Assembly (NCBI GenBank): GCA_023230585.1
Contig: JALNXB010000051.1
Location: forward strand, 1 to 13,971
Reading direction: 5' to 3'
DNA: 13,971 nt
Source: a bacterium
Lineage (GTDB): Bacteria; Ratteibacteria; UBA8468; B48-G9; JAFGKM01
In this document: piece after piece, positions 13,916 to 13,971 of the stretch
Layout: every line of letters starts with the position of its first letter
Numbering within the stretch: the first letter of the stretch is position 1
Notes under the pieces: model-generated
What the model was told of the DNA's origin: nothing
Database searches by the model: none
The model's input: only the letters and a program-made list of their open reading frames with translations
Translations under genes and position numbers: made by a program

Positions 13916-13971
13916 GTCTTTTGTTTGGCGGTTTTTAGTTTCTACCGCTTTTTAATTATTACCTTAACTTA

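Noticed and set aside
13926..13953. GCGGT/ACCGC hairpin followed by TTTTT as a plus-strand terminator
   Set aside because: The stem has five pairs with an 11-base loop, no plus-strand gene lies upstream, and it falls in the leader of B'.

Overview
The window is an AT-rich bacterial segment carrying a tRNA-Cys gene, twelve complete protein genes and the likely 3' end of a thirteenth at the left edge. Four proteins begin with the class III signal of type II/IV pseudopilins and belong to, or derive from, the H-X9-DG group. They accompany a large DUF6785/6784-type membrane protein and a uronate isomerase. This mix suggests a polysaccharide-degrading bacterium of the Planctomycetes-Verrucomicrobia-Lentisphaerae kind or a related candidate phylum such as Omnitrophota. 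That placement is inference; nothing here fixes the phylum.

Layout, left to right. Positions 65-3157 hold a leftward run of four closely spaced genes: a small MacB/FtsX-type permease, its LolD/MacB-type ATPase, pyrroline-5-carboxylate reductase (proC) and a trimeric-type purine nucleoside phosphorylase. An AT-rich divergent gap follows, then a rightward GHMP sugar kinase annotated as galactokinase-like (3480-4631). It converges on a small exported protein with a coiled coil and a BamE/SmpA-like domain (4662-5153). A leftward uronate isomerase (5570-6937) is flanked on both sides by intergenic repeat mosaics. A LysE-type exporter (7400-8032) is divergent from a two-gene pseudopilin operon (8222-9708).

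The right half has a near mirror layout. The pseudopilin pair A-B at 8222-9708 (+) faces a second pair, B'-A', at 12389-13904 (-). A leftward DUF6785-like membrane protein (9783-11687) and the tRNA-Cys gene (11884-11955) lie between them. Part of A and A' is identical at 66 of 67 bases in inverted orientation, so the pairs are related and the segment between them could invert.

How the genes may work together. The kinase lacks the glutamate that contacts the C6 hydroxyl of galactose in true galactokinases, and its signature resembles plant galacturonokinase. With a uronate isomerase two genes away, a uronic-acid theme is plausible but unproven. The pseudopilins and the DUF6785 protein may form a cell-surface or envelope uptake apparatus; this too is inference. 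No insertion sequence, phage gene, CRISPR array or classical defence system is visible.
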